NCBI RefSeq assembly: GCF_900188235.1
Contig: NZ_FZNT01000007.1
Coordinates: forward strand, 207,937 to 271,936
Length of the DNA: 64,000 bases
Reading direction: 5' to 3'
Source: Lutibacter agarilyticus
GTDB lineage: Bacteria > Bacteroidota > Bacteroidia > Flavobacteriales > Flavobacteriaceae
Of this stretch, positions 46,768 through 56,082 are shown in pieces. The position numbers were made by a program, and so were the translations under genes. How positions within the stretch are numbered: position 1 is the first letter of the stretch; every line of letters begins with the position of its first letter. A model generated the notes under the pieces. It saw nothing but the letters and a program-made list of their open reading frames with translations. It was not told the DNA's origin and ran no database searches.

Positions 46768-46840
46768 GTTATATAACTTTTAATGTTGAAAGTTTAAAAG
46801 TCAAAAGTTTAAGGGTAAAAAGCATTTGTATTTAAATTGC

Positions 46841-47671
46841 TTAACGTCTTTTTTTTCTTTTAGGTTGAAAACGTTTGTCAGTGTTTTTAGGAATAAACTT
46901 CTTTTTTGGAGGTGTTTTTTTTTGAACATTTTTAGAAGCTTCTTCTGTTTTAGATGAAGCAGCCGTCATTTCATTTATTAAGGACATTTCATCATCAGTC
47001 AATTCACGCCAGGCACCTTCAGCCAACCGTTCTAAATGAACGTTCATAATTCGGGTGCGTTTAAGCTTGGTAACTTCATAGTTTAAATACTCACACATTC
47101 TTCTAATTTGCCTATTTAAACCTTGCGTTAATATTATTTTGAAAGTGGTTTTATTCACCATTTCAACCAAACATTTTTTAGTAGTGGTTCCTAAAATAGG
47201 AATACCATTACTCATTTTTTGAATAAATTCAGGCGTAATTGGTTTGTCAACCGTTACTACATATTCTTTTTCGTGATTGTTACCAGCTCTTAGAATTTTA
47301 TTTACAATATCACCGTCGTTGGTTAAAAAAATTAAACCTTGCGAAGGTTTGTCTAACCTTCCAATAGGAAATAAACGTTCAGGATGCCCAATAGCATTTA
47401 CAATATTATTTCGCTCTTTTGAATCTGTTGTGCAAACAATTCCAACAGGTTTATTGTAAGCTATGTATAGTGTTTTTGGTTTTGCTTTTAGCGATTGTCC
47501 ATTTACCTTAACAATATCGCCCTCAAAAATACGGTTACCTAACTGTGCAGGTTTCCCGTTAATCGTAACTTTTCCGTCAAGTATAAATTTCTCAGCTTCT
47601 CTACGTGAACAAATACCAGTACTACTGATGAATTTATTGATGTTGGTAGAGTTTTCGTTTGTTTTTTTCAC
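46841..47671 (-). CDS. RluF-type 23S rRNA pseudouridine synthase
   Basis: 276 aa. N-terminal S4 domain ([34 protein letters not shown]), a RsuA-family catalytic domain with [18 protein letters not shown] (the Asp of GRLD is the nucleophile) and [20 protein letters not shown], and a basic low-complexity C-tail (about 235-276, rich in K, P, R). The [15 protein letters not shown] pattern is that of RluF, which makes pseudouridine at position 2604 of 23S rRNA. The basic tail is expected to bind RNA. Confidence 0.9.
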   Translation of the reverse strand: MKKTNENSTNINKFISSTGICSRREAEKFILDGKVTINGKPAQLGNRIFEGDIVKVNGQSLKAKPKTLYIAYNKPVGIVCTTDSKERNNIVNAIGHPERLFPIGRLDKPSQGLIFLTNDGDIVNKILRAGNNHEKEYVVTVDKPITPEFIQKMSNGIPILGTTTKKCLVEMVNKTTFKIILTQGLNRQIRRMCEYLNYEVTKLKRTRIMNVHLERLAEGAWRELTDDEMSLINEMTAASSKTEEASKNVQKKTPPKKKFIPKNTDKRFQPKRKKRR

Positions 47672-47744
47672 AAGGGTAAATTTCTCGCTGCGAAGTTACT
47701 AAATAATCTGAATTTTAGATTCTAATAACGTAGAAATCAAATAA

Positions 47745-47784
47745 TTTTACCGTTGGCTATTTTTGTAATTTACCAACGGTAAAA
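47745..47784. repeat. Inverted repeat TTTTACCGTTGG / CCAACGGTAAAA
   Basis: Twelve-base perfect arms (47745-47756 and 47773-47784), loop of 16. Followed by As on the plus strand and not by Ts on the minus strand directly, so it is not a canonical terminator by itself. It lies between the pseudouridine synthase gene and the small genes. Confidence 0.5.
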
Positions 47785-47820
47785 AAGAAAAAGAATTAAA
47801 CTAATTTTAATTTAGTTTAA
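47781..47820 (-). terminator. Terminator after the 59-aa gene
   Basis: On the minus strand, stem TTAAACTAA / TTAGTTTAA (47796-47804 with 47812-47820), followed by TTCTTTTTCTTTTTT. It ends the small two-gene transcript. Confidence 0.6.
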
Positions 47821-47853
47821 AATATTATGGGGAGTTGTATGCTGTAATCACTT

Positions 47854-48033
47854 TTATTTTTTGAATTCCAACGTTTTTTTTAAAACGGATATTTCACCAA
47901 AATTAGCAAGTGCTATTCTAACTAGTCCGTTTTCAAATTCTTCAATAACGGTAGCATTCATATCACCTCCGTAAATAACTTCATCACCTTTTTTAAAAGA
48001 AAAGTTATATGCTATAGATTGGTTTGCTTTCAT
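47854..48033 (-). CDS. Small hypothetical protein of 59 aa
   Basis: 59 codons, MKANQSIAYNFSFKKGDEV to VLKKTLEFKK, ending in TAA. The middle (KKGDEVIYGGDMNATVIEEF) looks like a short beta-barrel of SH3/KOW type: GDEV.Y at the start of a strand, then a turn and V(I)EEFENGLVRIA. No membrane segment. It starts 13 nt after the 83-aa gene with which it shares an operon and terminator. I do not recognise the family; an RNA- or protein-binding SH3-like function is only a guess. Confidence 0.55.
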   Translation of the reverse strand: MKANQSIAYNFSFKKGDEVIYGGDMNATVIEEFENGLVRIALANFGEISVLKKTLEFKK

Positions 48034-48046
48034 AATTATGAATGTT

Positions 48047-48298
48047 TTAAAACAGGTTCATTTTTGTTACTGAAATCTCTTGAATCATTTCAACTTCTTT
48101 TTCGGTTAATGCTTCATTGTTTAAAGAAGAGAGTAGTTGAATCAATTCTTCAGAATCGTCAATTGGCAGAACTTCTGAGTCAAAATCTATTTGATTTAAT
48201 AAGTGCTCAATTTTATTTGCCGCAAGAATTTTATTTTGTTCTTTATTAATTTTTAAAGTTGACAATAATTTAATGCTAGAAATTACTTGATGTATCAT
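48047..48298 (-). CDS. Small hypothetical protein of 83 aa
   Basis: 83 aa, helical and acidic toward the C-terminus (SSIKLLSTLKINKEQNKI, DSEELIQLLSSLNNEAL, EVEMIQEISV). It is the first gene of a two-gene minus-strand unit with the 59-aa protein. No known family. It is divergent from an XRE-type regulator gene with a 126-nt gap, which raises the possibility that the three belong together. The regular codon use and the joined position support a real gene, but not strongly. Confidence 0.5.
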   Translation of the reverse strand: MIHQVISSIKLLSTLKINKEQNKILAANKIEHLLNQIDFDSEVLPIDDSEELIQLLSSLNNEALTEKEVEMIQEISVTKMNLF

Positions 48299-48424
48299 TT
48301 GAAATTTGTTTACGATGTTTATATTCGGTAAAATTATGTTAAAAGGCTAGTTTAGGGAACGACACGGTATGTCAGATTCTGTTTTTTTACCTATTTTTAC
48401 AAGATTCAGGTTAAATACTATTTT

Positions 48425-49291
48425 ATGAAGAGATACGAATCTATTGGTGAACTTTTAATTGATTACAGGGCGTTTAATAATTTATCTCAAACAGATTTTG
48501 CAGATTTGTTAAAAGTAGATACGCGTACAATTCAAAGATGGGAGAGAGGTCAAACTTTAGTGAAAAGTGAGAAGGAAGAAGAAATAGTGGTAAAAACATT
48601 ACTGCCTTACCAATTGGTTAGAAATTTAAATGCAGCCGTTGTAATACCTACTTTCTACGATTTTAGAATTCGAAAATATTCATTATCAGAAATATCAAAT
48701 GAAACACCAGATGCACTTTGGTTTAAAAGAGAGTTGGCTTCAAAAAATAAAAATATTCGTACAATTGATTTTAGTTTTGATAAAAAATACTTGGTTAAAT
48801 ATTTCGAATTTCAAAAGGAAGTGCCCAATAGTATTTTAAAAGCCATTGAAAAAGGTATTAAATTACTTCCAGAATTAAATTTAATAATTACCGATGACTC
48901 GGGTTATTATTCAGGACATAGTATAGTTTTACCTATTAAACAATCTACTTTTCTTAAAATGAAAAACAAAGAATTAAGAGAAGATGAATTAACAGAAAAC
49001 GATGTTGTTTCAAACCATACACAGGAACCTCAAGTTTTTTATAATTACGAAATTTCTGTTGACTGTAATACGAACTTGTATTATATGGTTCGTGAGTTTT
49101 TAAGTTTTTTTAAAAACTTAAAATCAAAATATATTTATGGCGGCTATGTTTTTAGGTACGATACTTATAAAATGAATGAACAAGTTGGGTTAAATGTTGT
49201 TTGGGAAGAAGAACCTAGGCTTGATAAGTCGGGTATTGAAATTTTTCCTCGATTTTATGAAGGAACTTTTGAAGAATATTTAAAAGAATAA
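48425..49291 (+). CDS. XRE-type HTH protein with unrecognised C-terminal domain
   Basis: 288 aa. Residues 5-60 are a lambda-repressor-like HTH (GELLIDYRAFNNLSQTDFAD, LKVDTRTIQRWERGQ). The rest (about 65-288) is a folded domain I do not recognise, with DDSGYYSGHSIVLPIKQSTF and a KNKELREDELTEND segment; the GHSIVLPIK element recalls an acetyltransferase-like fold but I cannot assign it. Tandem HTH-sensor layout suggests a regulator that binds a small ligand. Divergent from the two small genes; the MoxR operon follows on the same strand after 119 nt. Confidence 0.75.
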   Translation: MKRYESIGELLIDYRAFNNLSQTDFADLLKVDTRTIQRWERGQTLVKSEKEEEIVVKTLLPYQLVRNLNAAVVIPTFYDFRIRKYSLSEISNETPDALWFKRELASKNKNIRTIDFSFDKKYLVKYFEFQKEVPNSILKAIEKGIKLLPELNLIITDDSGYYSGHSIVLPIKQSTFLKMKNKELREDELTENDVVSNHTQEPQVFYNYEISVDCNTNLYYMVREFLSFFKNLKSKYIYGGYVFRYDTYKMNEQVGLNVVWEEEPRLDKSGIEIFPRFYEGTFEEYLKE

Positions 49292-49356
49292 CGACTCGTT
49301 ATTTCGTTTCTTATCTGATTTTTTAGCATTTAAGCTTTTTTTAAAAGGAAATCTGT

Positions 49357-49364
49357 TATTTTTG
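49357..49364 (+). promoter_or_regulatory. -7 promoter element of the MoxR/Bat operon
   Basis: TATTTTTG, an exact TAnnTTTG element 46 nt before the moxR ATG. No TTG is seen at -33. Confidence 0.5.
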
Positions 49365-49410
49365 GTAGTGCGTTTTTTTATTTTTACGTATTTAAATTAA
49401 AACAACAGCT

Positions 49411-50376
49411 ATGAATGCATTTGAAAGTATACAAGTTTTAAAAAAGAATATGTCCAAATCAATAATTGGGCAACAAAAATTAATTGATCAGTTAATATTA
49501 GTTTTATTAGCAAACGGAAATGTGCTGTTAGAAGGCTTGCCAGGTTTGGCTAAAACTCGTGCAATAAAAGCTTTGTCAAAAGAACTAAACTGTGGATTAA
49601 GTCGTATTCAATTTACACCAGATTTATTGCCTTCAGATATTACAGGTACAGAAATTTACCAACCAGAAACCGAAGAGAAATTTATTTTTCAGAAGGGCCC
49701 CATTTTCAACAACCTTATTTTAGCCGATGAAATTAACCGTTCACCAGCCAAAGTGCAATCGGCACTTTTAGAAGCAATGGAAGAGCGTCAAGTTTCGGTT
49801 GCAGGTAAAACTTATAAAATGGAGCCTTTATTTATGGTAATGGCTACGCAAAATCCTGTAGAGCAAGAAGGAACTTATCCGTTACCTGAAGCACAAATGG
49901 ATCGATTTTTAATGCATGTAACTATTGATTATCCTGATAATAATTCAGAGTTAGCAATTATGCGTTTGAATAGAGCAGAGCAAAAAAAGAGTGAACCATT
50001 AGTAACAGAGAAATTATCACCACAAGTTATTTTTGATGCTAGAGAAGAAATTTCTCAAGTAAAAATTTCAGAAAGTATGGAGCGTTATATTGTTGATTTA
50101 ATTTCAGCAACTAGAACTCCTGAAAAATACAACGAAGAATTAGCAAGTTGGATAGACTTTGGAGCAAGCCCGAGAGGAACAATAGCTATTGATAGAGCTG
50201 CAAGAACACATGCTTGGATGGAAGGTAAAAGTACAGTGACACCCGATAATATTCGAGCTGTTGTGCACGATTGTTTACGTCACCGTTTAATTTTAAGCTA
50301 TGAAGCCAATGCTGAAGGAATTACAGCAAATGATGTAATTAATGAAGTGTTAAAGTTTGTAGCTGTTGTAGGTTAA
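49411..50376 (+). CDS. MoxR family AAA+ ATPase
   Basis: 321 aa. Walker A is atypical-looking but present in VLLEGLPGLAKTRAIKAL; Walker B is NLILADEINRSPAKVQSAL; sensor MATQNPVEQEGTYPLPEAQM. MoxR ATPases work as chaperones with von Willebrand proteins to insert cofactors or assemble envelope complexes. It opens the Bat operon and lies 12 nt upstream of the DUF58 gene. Cytoplasmic, with the ATP-driven action probably on the VWA partners at the inner membrane. Confidence 0.93.
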   Translation: MNAFESIQVLKKNMSKSIIGQQKLIDQLILVLLANGNVLLEGLPGLAKTRAIKALSKELNCGLSRIQFTPDLLPSDITGTEIYQPETEEKFIFQKGPIFNNLILADEINRSPAKVQSALLEAMEERQVSVAGKTYKMEPLFMVMATQNPVEQEGTYPLPEAQMDRFLMHVTIDYPDNNSELAIMRLNRAEQKKSEPLVTEKLSPQVIFDAREEISQVKISESMERYIVDLISATRTPEKYNEELASWIDFGASPRGTIAIDRAARTHAWMEGKSTVTPDNIRAVVHDCLRHRLILSYEANAEGITANDVINEVLKFVAVVG

Positions 50377-50388
50377 GCTCTTCTTTCT

Positions 50389-51324
50389 ATGAAAAATAAT
50401 TCAAAATATCCAGCTGATATATTTGTTTCACTTCAAGATTTGTTGCGAATGGAACATATTGCCTCAGGTTTTAGTTTTTTAGCTAAAAAGCAAAAAGTAC
50501 GAAGTATTTTAGGAGGAAAACATGCATCTAAATTACGGGGGCGTGGATTAGATTTTGAAGAGGTTAGAAATTATGTAGCTGGTGATGATATTCGGAATAT
50601 TGATTGGAAAGTAACCGCACGCACTCAAAAAACACATACCAAAGTATTTAGTGAAGAAAAAGAAAAACCTGCTTTGATTGTTGTAGATCAATCTAAGTCT
50701 ATGTTTTTTGGTTCTCAAAAAAAAATGAAATCGGTAGTAGCAGCAGAATTGGCTGCGTTGGCTGCATTTCGAATTTTAAAAGAAGGAGATAGAGTTGGAG
50801 GTGTTGTTTTTGCTGATGACGGTATAGACATTGTGTTTCCAAAAAGAGATCGTAAAAATATAGTAAGATTTTTAGAGAAAATTGTAACAAGAAATCGAGA
50901 ACTAGCAACTTCAATTCCATTAGATTTTCAAGCATCTTTAAAAGAAGTATTTGCTAAAATTAGAAATATTGTTACCCATGATTTTCTAGTTATTATTATA
51001 GGTGATTTTCATAGATATTCGCCTGAAGTGGTTAAAAGTATCATACAAATTTCACAACATAATGATGTGATTTTGTCTAAAGTATACGATCTAATGGAAC
51101 GAACTATTCCATCAACTTCCTTAATAGCTGGAGACGGAGAAAAGCAATTGGTAATTGATGGAAGGAATAAACAAATAACAGCTAATTTTGAAAAAGGGTT
51201 TGATCAAGATTTTGCTGAGTTTTCTGCGCAAATGAAAAAACACCGAATTCCTATTATTTTAACGGATACGGTTACCAATGTTGAAGAGCAGTTAAAAGAA
51301 ACTTTAAAAGGACGTAAAAAATGA
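50389..51324 (+). CDS. DUF58 (VWA-like) protein of the Bat operon
   Basis: 311 aa. The DUF58 signature is visible: RGRGLDFEEVRNYVAGDDIR, NIDWKVTARTQKTHTKVFSE and a VWA fold with PALIVVDQSKSMFFGS (DxSxS MIDAS pattern). It is a partner of MoxR. The start codon is 12 nt after moxR and the stop overlaps the next start by 4 nt (ATGA), so translation is coupled. Confidence 0.93.
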   Translation: MKNNSKYPADIFVSLQDLLRMEHIASGFSFLAKKQKVRSILGGKHASKLRGRGLDFEEVRNYVAGDDIRNIDWKVTARTQKTHTKVFSEEKEKPALIVVDQSKSMFFGSQKKMKSVVAAELAALAAFRILKEGDRVGGVVFADDGIDIVFPKRDRKNIVRFLEKIVTRNRELATSIPLDFQASLKEVFAKIRNIVTHDFLVIIIGDFHRYSPEVVKSIIQISQHNDVILSKVYDLMERTIPSTSLIAGDGEKQLVIDGRNKQITANFEKGFDQDFAEFSAQMKKHRIPIILTDTVTNVEEQLKETLKGRKK

Positions 51325-51827
51325 ACATAAAACTCTTTTTTATTTCTTTGTTAGTTTGTCTTCAACAAGAAAAAGTTATCAATAATATTGGGCCAATTTT
51401 AGAGCCTGATCCTGTATTGTTTACTTTTGAAACTAAAGGTTGGTTGGTGTTAGGAATTCTAGTTTTTATTTCAATTTTAATCATAGCGTTAAAGTATTAT
51501 AAATCGTACAAAAAGAATTTGTATAGAAGAAACGCTCTTAAAAAATTGAAAGCTATTCAAAGTGAAAATTCTAAAAATCACCTTAAAATAAATCAGTTAA
51601 ATATTTTATTGAAACAAGTGGCAATCACCACATTTGGACGAGAAAAAGTTGCAAATATGTATGGTGAAGATTGGTTGTTATTTTTGGAATCGACTTCTAA
51701 AAACACAAAATTCAGTAATTATTCAGTTGTTTTTTCGAATGCGATTTATGAAAATGAAGATGTAACTGAAGTAGATTTTAAAACAATTATTCAATTAACA
51801 AAAAACTGGATACAGTCTCATGCCTGA
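51321..51827 (+). CDS. DUF4381-like membrane protein of the Bat operon
   Basis: 168 aa. An N-terminal signal-like segment (MNIKLFFISLLVCLQQ), a short periplasmic piece with GPILEPDPVLFTFETKGW, one membrane helix (LVLGILVFISILIIALKYY) and a basic cytoplasmic region. This matches the small DUF4381-type proteins found between DUF58 and VWA genes. It overlaps both neighbours (4 nt and 8 nt). Function unknown. Confidence 0.8.
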   Translation: MNIKLFFISLLVCLQQEKVINNIGPILEPDPVLFTFETKGWLVLGILVFISILIIALKYYKSYKKNLYRRNALKKLKAIQSENSKNHLKINQLNILLKQVAITTFGREKVANMYGEDWLLFLESTSKNTKFSNYSVVFSNAIYENEDVTEVDFKTIIQLTKNWIQSHA

Positions 51828-52824
51828 AAATTTTGAAATAGCGCACCTTTGGGTATTTTGGTTGTTGCCTTTGCCAATATTAGTGTATTGGTTGCTACCT
51901 CCATTGCGTTTAAAAAGTGCATCATTGGCTATTCCTAATTTTAAAAAAGTTGAAGAGTATACTGGTGAAAAACTTCGTAATTCAGCTTTAATTAAAAGAA
52001 AAGGTTTTTTTAAAGTTGTATTTTTATTTATAATTTGGGTCTTATTATTAGGTGCTATTTCATCTCCACAATTGGTTGCAGAACCTGAGTTAAAAGTGAA
52101 AACCTCGCGTAATTTTTTAATTGTTGCTGATATTTCTTTTAGTATGGCGCAAAAAGATTGGGTAAATAATGGTCAAAAAGTAAGGCGTTGGGATGGAGTA
52201 AAAAGTGTAGTGCACGATTTTATAGATAAACGAGAAGGTGACAGAATGGGCTTGATTTTTTTTGGGTCAAGTGCTTATATTCAAGCGCCATTTACACCCG
52301 ATTTAAAAACTGTTGATGAAATGTTGGAAGGCGCTGATGTTGGAATGGCAGGACAAATGACAAACATTGGAAAAGCCATTGTGAAGGGAATTGAAATGTT
52401 TGATCAAGACACCATTAAAACCAAAGTAATGTTGTTGTTAACTGATGGAATTGATGCCGGAACCGATATTTTGCCGTTAGATGCAGCTGATTTGGCTAAG
52501 AAAGATTCTATTTTAGTATATACAATTGGAATTGGAGATCCAAATAGTGGTGGTTCAGATTTAGATGAAAGAACGCTGGAGCAAATTTCAGAATTAACAG
52601 ATGCACAGTATTTTAGAGCCATTGATTCTGAACGTTTGAATGAGATTTATGAAGAATTAAATAAACTAGAACCTATAGAGTTTGAAGAAGAAGAATTTAA
52701 ACCAAAAACATTGCTCTATTTTTATCCCTTAGGTTTGGCTTTATTTTTAATCATTTTACAATCGTTGGTGTTGAGTTTATTTAAAGTGTTGAAACAATTA
52801 AAAAATAAAAATTCCAATGGTTGA
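51820..52824 (+). CDS. batA: VWA-domain membrane protein BatA
   Basis: 334 aa. Two N-terminal membrane helices (LWVFWLLPLPILVYWLLP and FKVVFLFIIWVLLLGAIS), a VWA domain (about 93-290) with the MIDAS pattern IVADISFSMAQ and LLLTDGIDAG, and a C-terminal membrane helix (FYPLGLALFLIILQSLVLSL). It binds Mg2+ and acts in the periplasm with BatB. The 4-8 nt overlaps with both neighbours are typical of an operon in which the subunits are made together. Confidence 0.92.
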   Translation: MPENFEIAHLWVFWLLPLPILVYWLLPPLRLKSASLAIPNFKKVEEYTGEKLRNSALIKRKGFFKVVFLFIIWVLLLGAISSPQLVAEPELKVKTSRNFLIVADISFSMAQKDWVNNGQKVRRWDGVKSVVHDFIDKREGDRMGLIFFGSSAYIQAPFTPDLKTVDEMLEGADVGMAGQMTNIGKAIVKGIEMFDQDTIKTKVMLLLTDGIDAGTDILPLDAADLAKKDSILVYTIGIGDPNSGGSDLDERTLEQISELTDAQYFRAIDSERLNEIYEELNKLEPIEFEEEEFKPKTLLYFYPLGLALFLIILQSLVLSLFKVLKQLKNKNSNG

Positions 52825-54541
52825 TAGCTTTAAAAATATTGATTGGGAGAATTTCCACTTTTTAAGACCTGAGTTTTTATGGCTTTTTGCGCCATTAGCA
52901 TTCATTTTAATTTTTCTATTTATAAGTTTTAATGAAGAAGTAAAATGGAAAAAAGTAATTGCACCTCACTTGCAACCTTATGTGATTAAGAAGGGAAGTG
53001 AATCCTTAAAAAAATGGATGCAATTTATGTTAATTGTCGCAGTTTCAATTGCTACACTTGGAGTTGCAGGGCCAACTTGGAAAATGGCTGAAATTCCAGA
53101 TAAAAAATTAGAAACTCCTGTGGTTATAGCTTTAGACTTGTCGCAAAGTATGATGGCTACGGATATTCAACCAAACAGGTTAGAGCGAGCGAAATTTAAA
53201 ATGAAGGATTTGTTGGCTGAAAACCCAAGAGCACGTATTGCTTTGGTAGGTTTTTCTGGATCTGCTCATACCATTGTTCCTTTAACAAGAGATTATAAAA
53301 TTTTAACCACACATTTAGACGGTCTTTCGCCTAAAATGATGCCTTTTTATGGAACAAATTTAAAGGCAGCTCTAAAAGTTATAGATACTATTACTGCTAT
53401 TACAACGGCAACAGCAAAGTTAATTTTGGTGAGCGATGATTTTACCGAAGAGACCTTTAATTTACTTAAAAAGTATGTTTCTCAAGGAAATGTGATTGTT
53501 GAAACTATAGCAATGAATACGATTCAAGGAGCTGATGTTCCTGCTGTTTACGGTAAGGGATTTTTAAAAGATTCGAAAGGTAAAACAGTACACTCAGCTT
53601 TAAATTCTGAAATGTTAAAAAAATTAAATTCCATTGAAAATATCCATGTAAATGCATTAACGTTGGATACTAGTGATATGGAATTATTGGCAAAATCTAT
53701 TCGAAGCAATTTAGAGTTCAACCAAGAAAATGAAGATGTAAAAAACGATTGGCAAGATGAAGGATATTGGCTAATTTTTCCACTAGTGTTTTTAGTTTTA
53801 TTATGGTTTAGAAAAGGTTGGGTAATTTATTCGTTACTTATTTTGGTTAGTTTTTCTTCATGTAGTTCTGAAAAACCGTTTAAAGATTTATGGTTTACTA
53901 AAGATTATCAAGGTCAAAAATTAGCAAACAATGGAAATTATAAAGGTGCGGCAGAAACATTTAAAGATCCTTTAAGAAAAGGAGTAGCTTATTATAAAGA
54001 TCAAAATTACGAGCAAGCCATACAAGCTTTTCAGAAAGATACCACAGCTATGGGTGCTTATAATTTAGGAATTAGTTATTATAAAAACGGAGATTATGCT
54101 GCAGCCGAATTGGCTTTTGGAAGAGCAGTAGAAATGGATCCTGAGAATACTGAAGCTCTTAAAAATCAGCAACAAGCTCAGCAAATAATGCAAGGTGAAA
54201 ATGAAGCGAGTGTTGAAGATGCAGAAGAGGCCGCAAAAGAAAAGCCAACTGCAAAAAATGAGCAAAATAAAAGTCCGGAAGATTTAAGTGGTGGCGGTCA
54301 AGAAGCTACTAAAAAGGACATGGAAAAGGAGCGTTTAGAAGAAACCGTAAATACCGATGTTAGAAAAGGAAAAGAATTAGATGAGGTGCCTGACGATTTT
54401 GAGTCGGGGAAACAAAACAATTCTCAGAAAGTTTTAATGCGTAAAGTTGATGATGATCCGGCACTGTTTCTAAAACGAAAGTTTTTATATGAGGTGAAAA
54501 AAGAAGGAATAAAACCTGAAAAAAACATGGATAAATGGTAA
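52817..54541 (+). CDS. batB: Fused BatB (VWA) - BatC (TPR) membrane protein
   Basis: 574 aa. Two N-terminal membrane helices (LWLFAPLAFILIFLFISF, WMQFMLIVAVSIATLGVAGP), VWA domain (about 95-290) with MIDAS VIALDLSQSM, then a membrane helix (about 318-335). Directly after it comes a second hydrophobic stretch with a lipobox-like site, SLLILVSFSSC (Cys349), and a TPR region (about 365-450) followed by a charged tail. The usual separate BatC begins with such a signal, so the junction looks like the fusion of BatB with a formerly secreted BatC. The 8-nt overlap with batA and 7-nt overlap with the next gene imply coupled translation. Confidence 0.9.
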   Translation: MVDSFKNIDWENFHFLRPEFLWLFAPLAFILIFLFISFNEEVKWKKVIAPHLQPYVIKKGSESLKKWMQFMLIVAVSIATLGVAGPTWKMAEIPDKKLETPVVIALDLSQSMMATDIQPNRLERAKFKMKDLLAENPRARIALVGFSGSAHTIVPLTRDYKILTTHLDGLSPKMMPFYGTNLKAALKVIDTITAITTATAKLILVSDDFTEETFNLLKKYVSQGNVIVETIAMNTIQGADVPAVYGKGFLKDSKGKTVHSALNSEMLKKLNSIENIHVNALTLDTSDMELLAKSIRSNLEFNQENEDVKNDWQDEGYWLIFPLVFLVLLWFRKGWVIYSLLILVSFSSCSSEKPFKDLWFTKDYQGQKLANNGNYKGAAETFKDPLRKGVAYYKDQNYEQAIQAFQKDTTAMGAYNLGISYYKNGDYAAAELAFGRAVEMDPENTEALKNQQQAQQIMQGENEASVEDAEEAAKEKPTAKNEQNKSPEDLSGGGQEATKKDMEKERLEETVNTDVRKGKELDEVPDDFESGKQNNSQKVLMRKVDDDPALFLKRKFLYEVKKEGIKPEKNMDKW

Positions 54542-55872
54542 GGGCTAAATTTAAATATTATCATTTTATAATATTGCTTTTTATAAGCTATTCATCTTTA
54601 GCGCAATCACATTTATGGAGCGATGTTAGTATTGCTAAAAGTAGTGTTTATGTTGGTGAACCTGTTCAAGTAACGGTTTCGGTCTATACTTCAACCTGGT
54701 TTACTTCAGGTATAAACCCTGGAAATATTAAAGTAAACGATGCTTTTACAGTTTATTTTAGATCATTAAGTACTTCAAAAATAATTAAAGGAAAAACCTA
54801 TGCTGGTGTACAGTTGTTTTTTAATGTTTTTCCGTATGATGATACTGATATTGTTTTTCCTGAACTTGAGTTTATTGTTGAAACACCAGATGTAGGCGGA
54901 TTTAAAGGAGTGAAACGAAAAGTAAAAACATCTTCTAAAGTTATTAAAGTAAAATCTATTCCGGTAGGTTTTAATAAAAACGATTGGTTGGTAACTTCTA
55001 ATATGACGGTTGCTGAAAATTGGTCATCAAATAAGAATGAAGTAAAAGTAGGCGATGTTTTAGAACGAAAAATCACAAGGAATGTGGCTAATATTGTGGC
55101 TGAATTAATTCCTCCAATTATTTGGGATTCTATTTCAACTATTAGTTTATATCCAACACGATCAACAGTAAAAAGTAATAAAACAAAAACAGCTATAAGC
55201 GCTACACGAGTTGATGGAGTTCGCTATTTATTTGAGAAAGAAGGAGAAGTTGTTGTTCCTGAAAAGATATTGACTTGGTATAACCCCCGCGCTAAAAAAT
55301 TATTTAAACGAACTTTAAAAGGCTTTACCATAAAGGTGTTGCCAAATCCTAATTTGGGAATGTTAGAAAGTGTTCGTGATTCTTTACAAATAACAATGCC
55401 TATTAAGGGCGAAGGAATTGTTGAAGATGTGCCAAGAAAAATAGTAGGTTTAACTGTTAGGCAATTTATAATTGCGTTGTGTTGTCTTCTACTAATCTGT
55501 TATTTATTATTTAAAATAGGTGGTAAAATTCTATTGTTTTTAAAAAATAGGAAAATAGCTTATTTGAATTCAGAGCAATACAATTTTGATCAATTCATAA
55601 AATCATTAAAAACAGGAGATTCAAGTGTACAAATTAATTCATTTTATAAATGGATTAGCATGTTAAATCTAGAAGAGCCAACACTCAACTATTTTGTATC
55701 CAAGTTTGGTTCTAATGAATTACTCCAAATAATAAAGGAATCGGTAAATAAACAGCAGGGAAATAATTTTCCAACTGCTAAAGCAAAGGATTGGTTAAAA
55801 CTGCGAACTAATTATTTAACATCAAAAAAGAAAGATTTTGGTGGTCAATCAAAAGATTGGGTAAATCCTTAA
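54535..55872 (+). CDS. batD: BatD-like protein (oxygen-tolerance family)
   Basis: 445 aa. Signal-like N-terminus (KYYHFIILLFISYSSLAQ), repeated Ig-like periplasmic domains (SSVYVGEPVQVTVSVYTSTW, VPVGFNKNDWLVTSNMTVAE), a membrane helix (QFIIALCCLLLICYLLFKIG near 300-320) and a cytoplasmic tail of about 125 residues. This is the normal BatD layout and the last gene of the operon (starts 7 nt inside the end of batB). No terminator is visible just downstream. The protein is proposed to support envelope and oxygen tolerance; the reaction is unknown. Confidence 0.88.
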   Translation: MVRAKFKYYHFIILLFISYSSLAQSHLWSDVSIAKSSVYVGEPVQVTVSVYTSTWFTSGINPGNIKVNDAFTVYFRSLSTSKIIKGKTYAGVQLFFNVFPYDDTDIVFPELEFIVETPDVGGFKGVKRKVKTSSKVIKVKSIPVGFNKNDWLVTSNMTVAENWSSNKNEVKVGDVLERKITRNVANIVAELIPPIIWDSISTISLYPTRSTVKSNKTKTAISATRVDGVRYLFEKEGEVVVPEKILTWYNPRAKKLFKRTLKGFTIKVLPNPNLGMLESVRDSLQITMPIKGEGIVEDVPRKIVGLTVRQFIIALCCLLLICYLLFKIGGKILLFLKNRKIAYLNSEQYNFDQFIKSLKTGDSSVQINSFYKWISMLNLEEPTLNYFVSKFGSNELLQIIKESVNKQQGNNFPTAKAKDWLKLRTNYLTSKKKDFGGQSKDWVNP

Positions 55873-55975
55873 CAATTAGGTAATAATTATTTTATTTGGA
55901 TTCATTCTAAATTAATTTATATTTGATAAAAAATATTGTTAAAATTTCGAAACAAATAAAACGTTTAAAGTATAA

Positions 55976-56006
55976 TTGTTTTTTTTAAACAAAAAAGTTA
56001 TATTTG
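55976..56006 (+). promoter_or_regulatory. Promoter of the first sulfatase gene
   Basis: TTG (55976-55978), 20 nt spacer, TATATTTG (55999-56006): an exact consensus promoter. The leader is about 70 nt. Confidence 0.75.
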
Positions 56007-56082
56007 TTTAACCTCTTTATTATATGGTAAATGAAAATTTCCTAAATTCTAAAACAAAAACTATAATTAAAATTAAATAAGT

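Noticed and set aside
47745..47784. Inverted repeat as a Rho-independent terminator
   Set aside because: Neither strand has a T-run directly after the stem. The hairpin at 47796-47820 with its T-rich tail suits better.
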